Part shown: positions 35,226 to 45,126 of the stretch, one piece after another
How positions within the stretch are numbered: the first letter of the stretch is position 1
Layout of the letters: each line of letters starts with the position of its first letter
NCBI RefSeq assembly: GCF_900119315.1
Contig: NZ_LT827010.1
Location: 3,877,001 to 3,941,000 of the forward strand
DNA length: 64,000 nt
Direction of reading: 5' to 3'
Origin: Actinoplanes sp. SE50/110
GTDB taxonomy: Bacteria; Actinomycetota; Actinomycetes; Mycobacteriales; Micromonosporaceae
Made by a program: the position numbers and the translations under genes
Notes under the pieces: generated by a model
The model's input: the letters and a program-made list of their open reading frames with translations, nothing else
Told to the model about the DNA's origin: nothing
Databases searched by the model: none

Positions 35226-37535
35226 CTATTGCCGCGCGGCAGGCACCGTTTCACCGGCCATTATCGCTGCGCACTCGTCGGCCGGCAGAGGCCGGGCCAG
35301 GTGGAATCCCTGACCGTAGCGGTAGCCGATGTCTCGCAGACGGTCCTGTTGGGCCTGCGTCTCGATGCCCTCGGCGACTGCTTTCAGCTGCAGGTGTTCG
35401 GCGAGTTGGGCGACCGCCGCGGCGACCGCGAGACGGCCACGGTCTGCGCCGTCGGCGATGCCGTCGACGAACGACTTGTCCAGTTTCAGCACGTCCACCG
35501 GGAAGGCGCGTAGCAGGCTGAGCGATGAGTGGCCGGTGCCGAAGTCGTCCAGGGCCAGCCGGATGCCCATGTCATGCAGGGACTGCAACGTCTCCCGTAC
35601 CCGCCAGCCATCGGCCACCGACGACTCGGTGACCTCCAGGACGAGGTTGTTCGGCTCCAGGCCGGTGGCGGCGAGGATGGCGGCGACCTCCGCGACGAAG
35701 GTGGTCTCGCGCAGTTGCCGCACAGCCACGTTGACGTTGATGGCGGTGATCGCGGCGTCACCGTATCGGCGCCGCCAACGGGCCAGTTGCTCGCACGACT
35801 CGCGCAGTACCCATGCGCCGAGCGGGACGATCAACCCGGAACGCTCGGCCACCGGGACGAACTCGCCCGGTGAGATGAACCCGCGAGCCGGATGCTGCCA
35901 GCGGACCAGCGCCTCGGCGCCGTGTAGGCGCCCGGTCTCCAGATCGAACACCGGCTGATACAGCAGTCGCAGCTCACCGCGGTAGATGGCGTCGTGTAGC
36001 TCGCCGGCGATCCGCGCGTGATTGGTGAGGTTGTGCCGCATGCCCGGCTCGAACCGCACGTAGGAGGCCTGCCCGACATCCTTGGCGGCGGACATTGCGA
36101 TGCCGGCGTTACGCAGCACCTCGTCGGCCGTCTCCCCGGGCACCGCGATGGCCACGCCGATACTCGCGTGCAGCAGAAGATGCTGGCCACCGAGGCTAAC
36201 CGGGCGGCGTACGAGCTCCTGGAACCGGGCGGCTGCCAGGTCAGCGGCGGACCGGTCGGCGGAGGGCAGCAGCACCGCAAACTCGTCGCCGGCGAGCCGG
36301 GCTGCGATCTCTCCGGCAGCGCACGCCTTCCGCAGTCGCTCGGCGATCTGGCCCAGCAGCACGTCACCGGCCGCGGGCCCGAGTGTGTCGTTCACTCTCG
36401 TGAAGTCGTCAACGTCCATCACCAGGGCTGTCACCGGCTGCCGGTCGCGGAGCCGGCGAGCCAAGGCGAGGTTGAATCCGCTGCGATTCACCAGGCCGGT
36501 CAGCGGGTCGTTGACCGCCATCTGCTCCAGTTCGGCCTGCTGCCGACGGATGTCGCGTAGCGCCTCGCCGTTCTCGCGCAAATTGAGCAACTGCCGGGCG
36601 AGCACGAGCGCGGCAATCAGCACGACGCCGGTCAGCACCGCGCGTCCCCGCGGGTCGAGGTCGCGCGACGAGACGGCGACGACCAGGAAGACCGTGCCGG
36701 CCACCGCCAGGAACGGGACCGGGCTCAGGAGTGAGCCCCGCGGCCGGCGGCCGGCGCGGCCGGCACCGGCCCGGGCCAGGACCACGGCCTGACGGTGCGC
36801 AGCTCCGCCGATCGCAAGCGCCACCAGCGGATATCCCAGCATCGACAGCAGCATCAGCGAGGTTTCGCTGCCACTTAGATACGACACGGCCGTGACCAGG
36901 GCGATCAGCGGGGCGCCGGCCAGGATGCCGAGCGCACCCGGATCGACCCGGCCACCTGGGCTGGCCGCCGCCCGGCCGAACACGACCAGCGCGAGCAGGC
37001 AACCCACCCCGACGGCACCCACCGTCCAGCGGCTCAGCAGCGGAGTGTCCGGCGGTGCCAGGCCGATGACCACGTGGCCGAACAATAGGGCGCCGGCAAC
37101 GGCGATCGCCGCCCCGTCCAGGATCAGCCGGATCCGGTCGACCGCGGTGCGGCGACCCAGCCGGGTGTATCGGAACGCCAGGACCGCGACAACCACGCTG
37201 AGCAGCGCAGGAACGGCCTCGTACACCTGCATGCCGGCGTCTCCGCGGACGATGCCCACTGCGGCGCCTAGGGTAGCGGCGAACAACAGGGCGGCCGACG
37301 CCGCCCACAGCTGCCAGAAACGTCGTACAGAGGACGGTATTCCCGGCACCGTTCGCAGGCGCAGACAGGAGACGGTCGCGGCGACCGCCACCACCGCGCC
37401 GCCGATGCTGCCGGCGAGCCACCCGCGGGCGCCCCACGGCAGCGAAGCCGCCGCTGTGAGCACCCCGAGAACCGCCACCGCCACCAGTCCGGCACCGGCC
37501 CGATCACGAATCTCACGCGTCATCGCGAGCCCCAT
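35226..37535 (-). CDS. Membrane GGDEF-EAL protein (AGDEF variant)
   Basis: 769 aa. About nine hydrophobic segments fill residues 1-330, with no recognisable sensor family. The GGDEF domain has NDPLTGLVNRSGF, VMDVDDFTRVND and AGDEF in place of GGDEF; some AGDEF enzymes are active, so synthesis of c-di-GMP is uncertain. No RxxD I-site precedes it. The EAL domain is complete (EALVRWQHP, EVTES, DDFGTGHSS, KLDKSF, AEGIET), so c-di-GMP hydrolysis is likely. ATG 37535 with GGGGAAG upstream is preferred to TTG 37577. It stands alone. Confidence 0.9.
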   Translation of the reverse strand: MGLAMTREIRDRAGAGLVAVAVLGVLTAAASLPWGARGWLAGSIGGAVVAVAATVSCLRLRTVPGIPSSVRRFWQLWAASAALLFAATLGAAVGIVRGDAGMQVYEAVPALLSVVVAVLAFRYTRLGRRTAVDRIRLILDGAAIAVAGALLFGHVVIGLAPPDTPLLSRWTVGAVGVGCLLALVVFGRAAASPGGRVDPGALGILAGAPLIALVTAVSYLSGSETSLMLLSMLGYPLVALAIGGAAHRQAVVLARAGAGRAGRRPRGSLLSPVPFLAVAGTVFLVVAVSSRDLDPRGRAVLTGVVLIAALVLARQLLNLRENGEALRDIRRQQAELEQMAVNDPLTGLVNRSGFNLALARRLRDRQPVTALVMDVDDFTRVNDTLGPAAGDVLLGQIAERLRKACAAGEIAARLAGDEFAVLLPSADRSAADLAAARFQELVRRPVSLGGQHLLLHASIGVAIAVPGETADEVLRNAGIAMSAAKDVGQASYVRFEPGMRHNLTNHARIAGELHDAIYRGELRLLYQPVFDLETGRLHGAEALVRWQHPARGFISPGEFVPVAERSGLIVPLGAWVLRESCEQLARWRRRYGDAAITAINVNVAVRQLRETTFVAEVAAILAATGLEPNNLVLEVTESSVADGWRVRETLQSLHDMGIRLALDDFGTGHSSLSLLRAFPVDVLKLDKSFVDGIADGADRGRLAVAAAVAQLAEHLQLKAVAEGIETQAQQDRLRDIGYRYGQGFHLARPLPADECAAIMAGETVPAARQ

Positions 37536-37636
37536 CGCATCGGCTTCCCCGGAAGCGGGACCGGCATGGTGGAGCAAGGTCTAGTCTGGCCGTTATCGAA
37601 CAACCGCAGTACTCCGGCCTCATCGAAAGGCCTGGG

Positions 37637-38095
37637 ATGACCAATTCCCGGCAACTGGCGGTCGTCGCTCTCGACGGCATTCCCGCGGCGTGCGTTCCGG
37701 GGCGCCTGCCGGTGGTCGGCATGTTGGAGATCGGCCCGGCATTCGCCGCCACCGCGCGGATCCGGGAGCCGGTGGTTCGGATCCAATACGACAATAGGTA
37801 CCACACCGCTCCGCTCGACGGGAGCGCCGCAGGGGACGTTGACAGGGCCGGCTCCGCGATTCTTCTCAGCGACATCATGCTGCGTTCCCGATCCGACCCG
37901 CCGATCGCCGATCAATGGCGTGCCCGTCATCTCGACCTCCAAATGGTGTACACGTCCGGTTACCGCGACGACGAGCCACGCCGTCGGTACGACCTCCGCG
38001 CGGGGACCGGCCTCCTGCAGAAGCCGTTCACCGCCGTGGAACTACTCGCCGCAGTCGGAAGAACGCTGGCCCGCGCGGCCAGCCGACGCAGTTAG
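37637..38095 (+). CDS. REC-like fragment, probably degenerate
   Basis: 152 aa. Only the second half is recognisable: LLSDIMLRSRSDPPIADQWR and DLQMVYTSGYRDDE and GLLQKPFTAVELLAAVGRTL follow the second half of a receiver domain, as found at the C-terminus of hybrid kinases (the usual MSGY and FLQKPF motifs). The Asp of SDIM would be the acceptor. The first 75 residues do not form the expected opening strand and acidic pair. It may be a broken REC protein. The TetR gene begins nine bases after its stop. Confidence 0.5.
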   Translation: MTNSRQLAVVALDGIPAACVPGRLPVVGMLEIGPAFAATARIREPVVRIQYDNRYHTAPLDGSAAGDVDRAGSAILLSDIMLRSRSDPPIADQWRARHLDLQMVYTSGYRDDEPRRRYDLRAGTGLLQKPFTAVELLAAVGRTLARAASRRS

Positions 38096-38104
38096 GCCGC
38101 CGGG

Positions 38105-38716
38105 GTGACCGGGCGCCGAGAGCACAACAAGCGGCAAACCCGCCGCTCGCTGCAGGATGCAGCCCGCAGACTGTTCTCCGAACGAGGCTTCGACCAGGTC
38201 TGCGTTGAAGACATCGCCACCGAGGTGCTGGTGTCGCGGCGGACCTTCTTCAACTACTTCGACTCCAAGGAGGCGGCGCTGGTCGATCCGGACCCGTCCC
38301 GGCTCGACACGCTCGCCGCTCTGCTGGCCGCACGGCCGGCGGATGAACCGCTGCTCAACAGCCTGTGCGCGGTACACATCCAATTCCTGATGGCCGATCC
38401 GGCCGACTTCGCCAGCCGGATGCGGCTGGTGCGGGCTAACCCGGCGCTGCGCCAACGCTGGGTCACCGCGATCGAGATCTTCGACGCCGAGGTGGTCCGC
38501 TGGGCCTGCACTTGCACCGGGCTGCCTCCGGAGGCGGTGTATCCGCAGTTGCTGGCTGCGCTTGTGGGCACTGTTTCCCGGCTCGCGATGGAGCACTGGG
38601 ATCCGGATACCCCGCCCGAGCAGCTCGCCGAGGTGATCTCCTGCATCTACCGTTTACTCGCCGTCCTGGGTAACGACGCCGACCTACCGCCGGCCGACCC
38701 CGGCTGCGAACACTGA
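38105..38716 (+). CDS. TetR-family transcriptional regulator
   Basis: 203 aa from GTG 38105. The DNA-binding helices are KRQTRRSLQDAARRLFSERG then VCVEDIATEVLVSRRTFFNYF; the RRTFFNYFxSKE segment is typical of the group with actinobacterial C-terminal domain TetR_C_17-like proteins, often controlling efflux pumps. Its target is not visible: no divergent gene and no obvious dyad in the short upstream gap. It may share a transcript with the REC-like fragment. Confidence 0.86.
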   Translation: MTGRREHNKRQTRRSLQDAARRLFSERGFDQVCVEDIATEVLVSRRTFFNYFDSKEAALVDPDPSRLDTLAALLAARPADEPLLNSLCAVHIQFLMADPADFASRMRLVRANPALRQRWVTAIEIFDAEVVRWACTCTGLPPEAVYPQLLAALVGTVSRLAMEHWDPDTPPEQLAEVISCIYRLLAVLGNDADLPPADPGCEH

Positions 38717-39456
38717 CCACCCGCGGTCACGCCGACCGATAGATGGTGGCAGCCCCCGTAAGCCGCGGCGATGGCAACGACCAACGTCGCCATCGCTGGC
38801 AACCGTCATCTTCATCGTGGTGCCAACTCGGCGTGGGGTGCCAGCCCGATCAAATGAGAAAATATATTGTTCATCATCGTTCACATCCCCTCCGACAATT
38901 CTGCTTCCGCTCACACCATCGGTACCGGGACACGCAGAATTACCGCCTGCGCCGAAGTTGCACGCAGGGAAAAAGGCGTGTAACCAAAATCGCGCAGGAG
39001 GTGAAGGCGACGGTGCGCGGATCTGCCGAGAGCCGCGAGCACGGGACGACGTGGGGAGGTCATTTCGTCGCAGTGGGCAGGTCCCGCCGCGTGATGCGTT
39101 GACCGGGTTCCCGCAGAGCGGTCTTTGTCATTGACCGGATTCTTCGGGGTCCGCTCGATCTTCTGCAGCCGCTGGTCCTCAGCCATCGACAGCGCCTGCA
39201 CGAACACTTCCGGGCGTCGGCCCACCCGGCATCACTTCCCACAAACAGCGAGAGGGACAGCCTGCCCTGAGCAGCTTCAGACCGACGGATTACACGGCCA
39301 ACGTTCAAAGACGAGGCACTAGCTGCGTTACTGCCCGCGTCGCGCGGCTGTCATCGTGCGGGCCATTCCACATGCACCACGTCGAAGTGAGTCGCTACGC
39401 AGGATGAAAGCCCTCAATAATGTTAATGATCATCCCATGGGTGAGATCATCCGATT
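38717..39456. other. AT-rich intergenic patch with mobile-element debris
   Basis: 740 bp without an intact gene. At about 38855-38900 and 39410-39440 the DNA is clearly more AT-rich than its surroundings (for example AAAATATATTG), unusual in this window. The only recognisable coding debris is the IS630 fragment annotated separately. Imperfect dyad symmetry around CCCATGGG just before the start at 39457 could be an operator for the large kinase gene; this is a weak observation. Confidence 0.5.
39127..39225 (-). pseudogene. IS630-family transposase, N-terminal fragment
   Basis: About 33 codons from GTG 39225: GRRPEVFVQALSMAEDQRLQ then KIERTPKNPV. This is the conserved N-terminus of a large IS630 transposase group (xEVFVRxLxxxEgxxLqkIxRxxKxPV). 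The homology stops abruptly; the usual following RRAIVVLMSAQ helix-turn-helix and the DDE domain are absent. No terminal repeats were recognised. Confidence 0.65.
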
Positions 39457-42400
39457 ATGGCAGAGGAGCTGCTGTACAGCAGCGACCGGACGCACGTCTT
39501 GCTCCAGAGCGCGGCCGATGGCACCGACCCGCTGATCTGTAAGCGCGCCTCGGGGCCGGGGGCGGTTCGGCGAATCGAGCACGAGCGCCGCGTGCTGTGT
39601 CACCTCGACGGTGTTGCCGGGGTTCCGAAGCTGGCGGCCCGGCAGGGACGACAGGTCCTCATGCTGCAGGTTGACGGCGTTCCCGCCGCGCCCGGTGTCC
39701 AGCTGCCGGTGCACCGCCTGGTCGAGGTCGCGTGCCAGCTCGCTGACACCGTCGCCGCTGTGCATCAGGCCGGTGTGCTGCACCGCGACATCACCCCGGC
39801 CAACCTGGTGATCCCGGACCTGGGCCGTCCCGTCTTGGTTGATTTCGATCTGGCCGTCCTGCTCGACGACGGAGCAGCCGGTGTGCCGCCGCCCGAAGAA
39901 CCGCTCGGCACCCTGGGTTTCCTGCCCCCGGAGCAGACCGGCCGGCTGCGCCTGCCGGTCGACCGGCGCAGCGACCTGTACAGCTTCGGCGCCACCCTGT
40001 ATGCCCTGGCCACGGGTATCCCGCCGTTTCCCGGCGACGAGCCGCTCGAATCGGTGCGCGACATCCTGACTCGGACACCGGCCTTCCCCGGCGACCGTGA
40101 TCCGCGGATTCCCCGGCAGCTCGGCGCGATCATCATGCGGCTGCTGGAGAAGAACCCGGACCGTCGGTATCAGAGCGCGGAGGCCCTCGGCCACGACTTG
40201 CGGCGTTTGACCGCCGACCCGGACACCGGATGGCTGCTGGGCGAACGTGACTTCCCGGCGGTGCTGTCCGGCCCGGCACAGCTGGTCGGCCGGGACGACG
40301 ATATGCGCCGGCTGGACACGGCGCTGGAGCGAGTGCTGTCCGGCGGCGGCCCCGCTGTACTGGTCGCCGGGCCGCCCGGGGTCGGTAAGACCAGCCTGGT
40401 GGCGGGGCTGCGGCCGAGGGTGACAGCCCGGGGCGGCTGGTTCGCCGCCGGCAAGTACGACCAGTTCCGGGCCGGCACCGGCACCGGCGGTATCGGCCGC
40501 GCCCTGGCCGCCGTCGCCGGCCTCCTGCTGGCCGAACCGGAGCCCGCGATGGCCGCCGACCGAAAACTGCTGACCGCGACGCTGGGCCCGAACACCGCGA
40601 CCGTCGTCACGGCCGTGCCCGAGCTGGCCCCGTTGCTCGGGCCACCGGCGGAGACATTCTCCTACGATCCGGGCACCGCCTCGAGCCGGATCAGCGCCGG
40701 GATCATCGGGCTGCTGCGGGTGGTCGCCGGACGGCGCCCGATAGTGCTGGCGATCGACGATCTGCAGTGGGCCAGCAGCTCCCAGATGCGGGTCCTGGAC
40801 GCCATCATCTCGGCCGGACCGATCCCCGGGCTGCTCGTCGTGGGCACCTACCGCGATCAGCAGATGGACGCCGGTCACCCCCTGACCCCCCTGATGACAC
40901 GCTGGGCCGCGCAGGGTCTGACATCCCCAACGTTGCGGTTAGGCGGGCTCGCGCCGCACAGTCTCGCCGACCTCGTCGGCGCCGTCCTGCGGATGACGCC
41001 GGCCACCGCCCTCGACCTGGCCGAGCTCGTCAGCGCGGGCACCAGGGGCAACCCGTACGCCACGGTGGAGATGCTCAACGCCCTGCGCGCCGAGGGCCTA
41101 CTCACGCTCGGGGCGACCGGATGGCGCTGGGATCCGGCCGAGGTCCGCGGGTTCATCGCGCGGTACCAGGTCCCCGACCTTCTCGCGACACGTATCGGCC
41201 AGCAACCCGAGCCCACCCGCCGGGTGCTGGGCGCGCTGGCCTGCCTTGGCGGCAACGCTCGCCCAACGCTGTTGGGAGCCGCCCTCCAGATGCCGGAGAG
41301 CACACTGGCGCGGCACCTCGCGGCGGCCACCGCGGACCGGATGATCACCATGGACCCGGCCGGGACGGTCCGCTTCCGGCATGACCTCATCATGCAGGCG
41401 GCCCGGGACGGCATGTCGGCCGCCGAGCGTGCCGACCTGCAGCTTGACATGGCCCGGCAGTTGGCGGGCCGGGAGGACTGCCGACGCGAGGCAGCCGAGC
41501 AGTATCTCGCCGCGACGGACCGGATCACCACACCGCGGGAGCGGGCGGTGGCCGCGCGGTTGCTGCACGAGGCCGGGCGGCATTGCGCCGGGCTGACCAA
41601 CTTCACGGCCGCCGAGCAACTGTTCGGCTGCGCCGAGTCGCTCACCGCCAACCGGCAGGGCGACCAGTGCTTGCGCGACGTCATCGCCGTGGACCGGCAT
41701 GCCGCGCTGTACTGTCTCGGCCGCCTGAGCGACGCCGATGACGTCTACCACGACCTGGTGGGCCGCTCTCCGGATCTGCTGACCCTGGCCCGCGCCGCGG
41801 TCAATCAGATCAACAGTCTCACTCAGCGGGGCAGCATCACGGAGGCCATCGAGCTGGGCCTGGCCGTGTTGCGCCGGCTGGAGATCGTCCCGCCCGGTGA
41901 CCTGAGCTGTTCGATCGATGCGGGTCTGGAACGGCTGTACCGATGGTCCGCTCAGCTCGGCGCCGGTCCGCGAGCCGACGCCGAAGTGGAGACGACCGAT
42001 CCGCGGATCGTGGCGGCCGGTCGGCTGATCAACCGGTTGCTTTCCCCGACTCGGCAGAGCGATTCCCCGATGCTGTACGACTGGCTCATCCTCAAGGCGC
42101 ACGAGTTGTGGGAACAGTACGGCGTATGCGCCTCGCTGGTCGGGTCGTTGAGCGCCGTGACCTGTGTGACCATCGGCCTGCGCGACGACTACCGCACCGG
42201 GTACCGGCTGACCCAGCACATCGTCGAGGTCGGGCAGCGGCACGGCTACCAGGTGGAGACCGCCATCGCCCGCTACATTCTGCTCTGCGAGGCAGCACAC
42301 TGGTTCCAGCCGCTCGAGGACATCCTCGATGTGGCCCGCCAGGCCGGCGACGAACTGGTGGCCGCCGGCGAAGTGCAGGTCGCCAGCATGCTAGCGAACC

Positions 42401-44943
42401 GGCTGGTGGCGGCGCTGCTGGACGGCAGTGAAACCCTACAAGCCGCCGAGGACGAGCTGACCCCGTACCTGACCTTCGCCGAGCGGACCGGCGGCCGCCT
42501 GCCGACCTTCATCCTCACCGGCTACCAGCAGCTGATTCGCGCCCTACAGGGCCGGACCGCGGGCCCCGGATCGTTCGCCGACGCCGACTTCGACGAGGCG
42601 GGATACCGATCGGCGATCGGCTCGCTCGGCACGCCACGAGCGACGTACCACGCCAATCGCGCCCTCACCGCCCTGCTGTTCGACGACTCCGCGGCGCTCG
42701 ACGAGCACTCCGCCGCGGCGATGGCCGACGTCTTGCCGATGCGCGGCTACTACGTCTCCATGCTGGCCCGGCTGACCCGCGCGCTCAGCCTCACCGCCCG
42801 GATCCGCGCCGGGCAGCACGACCCGGCGCTCACCGCCGAACTCGACAGCGTCCGAAACTGGCTGGCCCGGCGTGCCGACGACTGCCCCCGCAACTTCCGG
42901 CCGCTGCGGCACCTGATTGACGCCGAGCGGGCCTGGGCGTACGACGACGCCGCCACCGCGACCCGCGAATTCGACGCCGGACTCAGCGAAGTCTCCGGGC
43001 GGCCCTGGCACCGCGCGCTGCTGGCCGAGCGGGCCGGTCTGTTCCACCTCGCCCAGGGCTTGCGTCACATCGGCAGACAGCTACTCTTCGAAGCCCGCGA
43101 CGCCTACCGGGCCTGGGGCGCCGACGGCAAGGTCACCGCGATGGAGGCGGCCCACCCGTTCCTGCGGGCCACTCCCGCGCCGGGCACCGGCAGCGGCCCA
43201 GGCATCGCCGAATTCCCGGGGATCGACCTCATGGCGGTCCTGCGCGCCGCACAGGCCCTCGGCTCGCAGAGCACCGTGGCCGGCCTGCAAGCGAGGGTCG
43301 GCGAGGTGCTCAGCGCCATCACCGGTGCGACCGACGCGCATCTCGTACTGGAGAATCCGGAGACCGGCCAGTGGTACGCCTCGACCATCACCGGTGCCGG
43401 CGCGGACGCCATCACCGGGGCAACCCAGGTCAGAGACCCGCAAGCCGCGACCCCGCCGGACATCCACACGGACCACAGGCTCCCACTGTCCGCCATCCGT
43501 TACGTGTTGCGCACCCACGAGCCGCTGCTGGTCCCGGACGCCTGCCGGGACGACCGCTTCGCCCGCGACCCGTACCTCGCTGGCCTGGACATCTGCTCGC
43601 TGCTGGTGGTTCCGGTACCAAGCCACAACGTCGCGCACGCCGTCCTGGTGCTGGAGAACCGCCAGCAGCCCGCGGTCTTCTCCACCGACCGCCTGGAAAC
43701 CGTGCGGCTCATCGCCGGGCACCTAGCAGTCTCGCTGGACAGCGCCATCGTTCACGACTCGCTGGAGACCACCGTTGCCGCCCGCACCGCCGATCTCGCC
43801 GCCACCAACCGCCGGCTGGCCGACAGCGAACAGCGCTTGCGCTCACAGTTCGAGCACGCGGCGGTCGGCCAGGTCATCCACGGCCCCGACGACCGGATCA
43901 AGGAGGTCAACCCGGCGTTCCGGACGATGATCGGCATGCCGTCCGAGCGGCTGACCGGCCGAAAGCTGACCGACCTGGTCCCGGTGCCGGCCCGCGACGA
44001 GCATCGGTGCCAGCTGAGCGCGCTCATCGCCGACCGGCAGTCGTTGATCAGCCACGAGCTTTCCCTACTGCGCGCCGACGGCACCCAACTGCCCACGCAC
44101 GTCACCGTGTCCGCGGTACGTGACGCCGACGGTCGCCCGGGTCACCTGATCAGCATCTTCCAGGACATCAGCGCCCGCCGGGCGGCCGAGGCCGCCCGCG
44201 ACGAGGCCCACCGGCAGCTAGCCGAGCGCCACCGTGAGCTGGAGGCGGCCAACCAGCTCAAGGCCGACCTCATCGGCATGCTGGGCCATGAGATCAACAA
44301 CCCGCTCGCGATGATTCTCGGCTACGTCGACCTGGGCCTGAGCGACGACGAACTGACTGAGCCGGTCACCGACCTCCTGGAGCGGATCCGACGCAGCGTC
44401 CACCGGCTGGAGTCGATCGTTCATGAAGTGCTGGCCCTGGTCAGCATCGACGCGGGTCGGCTGACCGCGCTGCCCCAACCGATCCGGGTGGCCGAGCACA
44501 TCGACGCGGCATTGAGCGCCACCGCCACCGCCGGCCTACCCGTCACCTGTCCACCGGATCTGGTCGCCGCCATGCAACCCGGTCACTTCGACCACATCCT
44601 GACCAACCTGATCAGCAACGCCGCCAAGTACGGCGGTGGTGCCACCGCGATCGTCGCGGCGCCCTCCGACAGCGGCCAAAGCGTCACCGTCGCAGTGCAT
44701 GACGACGGCCCCGGCGTCCCGCCGGAATTCCGTACACACCTCTTCGAGCGTTTCACCCGCGCTCACCGGACCGCCGGCACGGTTTCCGGCACCGGCCTGG
44801 GGCTCTACATCGTCCGCGAACTCGCCCGGGCCAACGGCGGCGACGTCAACTACCGGCCCGCGCCCGGCCACGGCTCGATCTTCGAACTGACGCTCCCGAT
44901 CCCCGCCACCACGCTACTGGACCTGGTTTCGACTCCCACTTGA
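39457..44943 (+). CDS. Giant multidomain Ser/Thr kinase-ATPase-GAF-PAS-histidine kinase
   Basis: 1828 aa. Residues 1-255: protein kinase fold with HRDITPAN (Asp111) and DFDLA in place of DFG (129-131), then LGTLGFLPPEQTGR. Residues about 275-560: AAA/STAND ATPase with Walker A GPPGVGKTS near 304 and Walker B IVLAIDDLQWAS. Residues about 600-1245: helical TPR-like arm. Then GAF (about 1260-1430), PAS (about 1465-1580), HisKA with GHEINNPLAM (His1611), and HATPase_c with NLISNAAKYG, DDGPGVP, GTGLGLYI. Related trifunctional proteins occur in actinobacteria, cyanobacteria and myxobacteria. All parts are intact, so Ser/Thr and His signalling may meet in one chain. It stands alone. Confidence 0.92.
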   Translation: MAEELLYSSDRTHVLLQSAADGTDPLICKRASGPGAVRRIEHERRVLCHLDGVAGVPKLAARQGRQVLMLQVDGVPAAPGVQLPVHRLVEVACQLADTVAAVHQAGVLHRDITPANLVIPDLGRPVLVDFDLAVLLDDGAAGVPPPEEPLGTLGFLPPEQTGRLRLPVDRRSDLYSFGATLYALATGIPPFPGDEPLESVRDILTRTPAFPGDRDPRIPRQLGAIIMRLLEKNPDRRYQSAEALGHDLRRLTADPDTGWLLGERDFPAVLSGPAQLVGRDDDMRRLDTALERVLSGGGPAVLVAGPPGVGKTSLVAGLRPRVTARGGWFAAGKYDQFRAGTGTGGIGRALAAVAGLLLAEPEPAMAADRKLLTATLGPNTATVVTAVPELAPLLGPPAETFSYDPGTASSRISAGIIGLLRVVAGRRPIVLAIDDLQWASSSQMRVLDAIISAGPIPGLLVVGTYRDQQMDAGHPLTPLMTRWAAQGLTSPTLRLGGLAPHSLADLVGAVLRMTPATALDLAELVSAGTRGNPYATVEMLNALRAEGLLTLGATGWRWDPAEVRGFIARYQVPDLLATRIGQQPEPTRRVLGALACLGGNARPTLLGAALQMPESTLARHLAAATADRMITMDPAGTVRFRHDLIMQAARDGMSAAERADLQLDMARQLAGREDCRREAAEQYLAATDRITTPRERAVAARLLHEAGRHCAGLTNFTAAEQLFGCAESLTANRQGDQCLRDVIAVDRHAALYCLGRLSDADDVYHDLVGRSPDLLTLARAAVNQINSLTQRGSITEAIELGLAVLRRLEIVPPGDLSCSIDAGLERLYRWSAQLGAGPRADAEVETTDPRIVAAGRLINRLLSPTRQSDSPMLYDWLILKAHELWEQYGVCASLVGSLSAVTCVTIGLRDDYRTGYRLTQHIVEVGQRHGYQVETAIARYILLCEAAHWFQPLEDILDVARQAGDELVAAGEVQVASMLANRLVAALLDGSETLQAAEDELTPYLTFAERTGGRLPTFILTGYQQLIRALQGRTAGPGSFADADFDEAGYRSAIGSLGTPRATYHANRALTALLFDDSAALDEHSAAAMADVLPMRGYYVSMLARLTRALSLTARIRAGQHDPALTAELDSVRNWLARRADDCPRNFRPLRHLIDAERAWAYDDAATATREFDAGLSEVSGRPWHRALLAERAGLFHLAQGLRHIGRQLLFEARDAYRAWGADGKVTAMEAAHPFLRATPAPGTGSGPGIAEFPGIDLMAVLRAAQALGSQSTVAGLQARVGEVLSAITGATDAHLVLENPETGQWYASTITGAGADAITGATQVRDPQAATPPDIHTDHRLPLSAIRYVLRTHEPLLVPDACRDDRFARDPYLAGLDICSLLVVPVPSHNVAHAVLVLENRQQPAVFSTDRLETVRLIAGHLAVSLDSAIVHDSLETTVAARTADLAATNRRLADSEQRLRSQFEHAAVGQVIHGPDDRIKEVNPAFRTMIGMPSERLTGRKLTDLVPVPARDEHRCQLSALIADRQSLISHELSLLRADGTQLPTHVTVSAVRDADGRPGHLISIFQDISARRAAEAARDEAHRQLAERHRELEAANQLKADLIGMLGHEINNPLAMILGYVDLGLSDDELTEPVTDLLERIRRSVHRLESIVHEVLALVSIDAGRLTALPQPIRVAEHIDAALSATATAGLPVTCPPDLVAAMQPGHFDHILTNLISNAAKYGGGATAIVAAPSDSGQSVTVAVHDDGPGVPPEFRTHLFERFTRAHRTAGTVSGTGLGLYIVRELARANGGDVNYRPAPGHGSIFELTLPIPATTLLDLVSTPT

Positions 44944-45126
44944 CCGGACGCCAGGTGGTTGCCGAACGTCTCGATCGCCAAGGTTTGTCGCTGACCTGCG
45001 CAGACGCGATCGCCGACGCAGTAGGTGACATAGCCGAATCACAGAACGAATCTGCCAGTGGGATTGGCGGATCAACGCTCTCAGCAGGACTGGCCTGTTG
45101 ATCAACGACCGACCCCTCGAGAGGAA

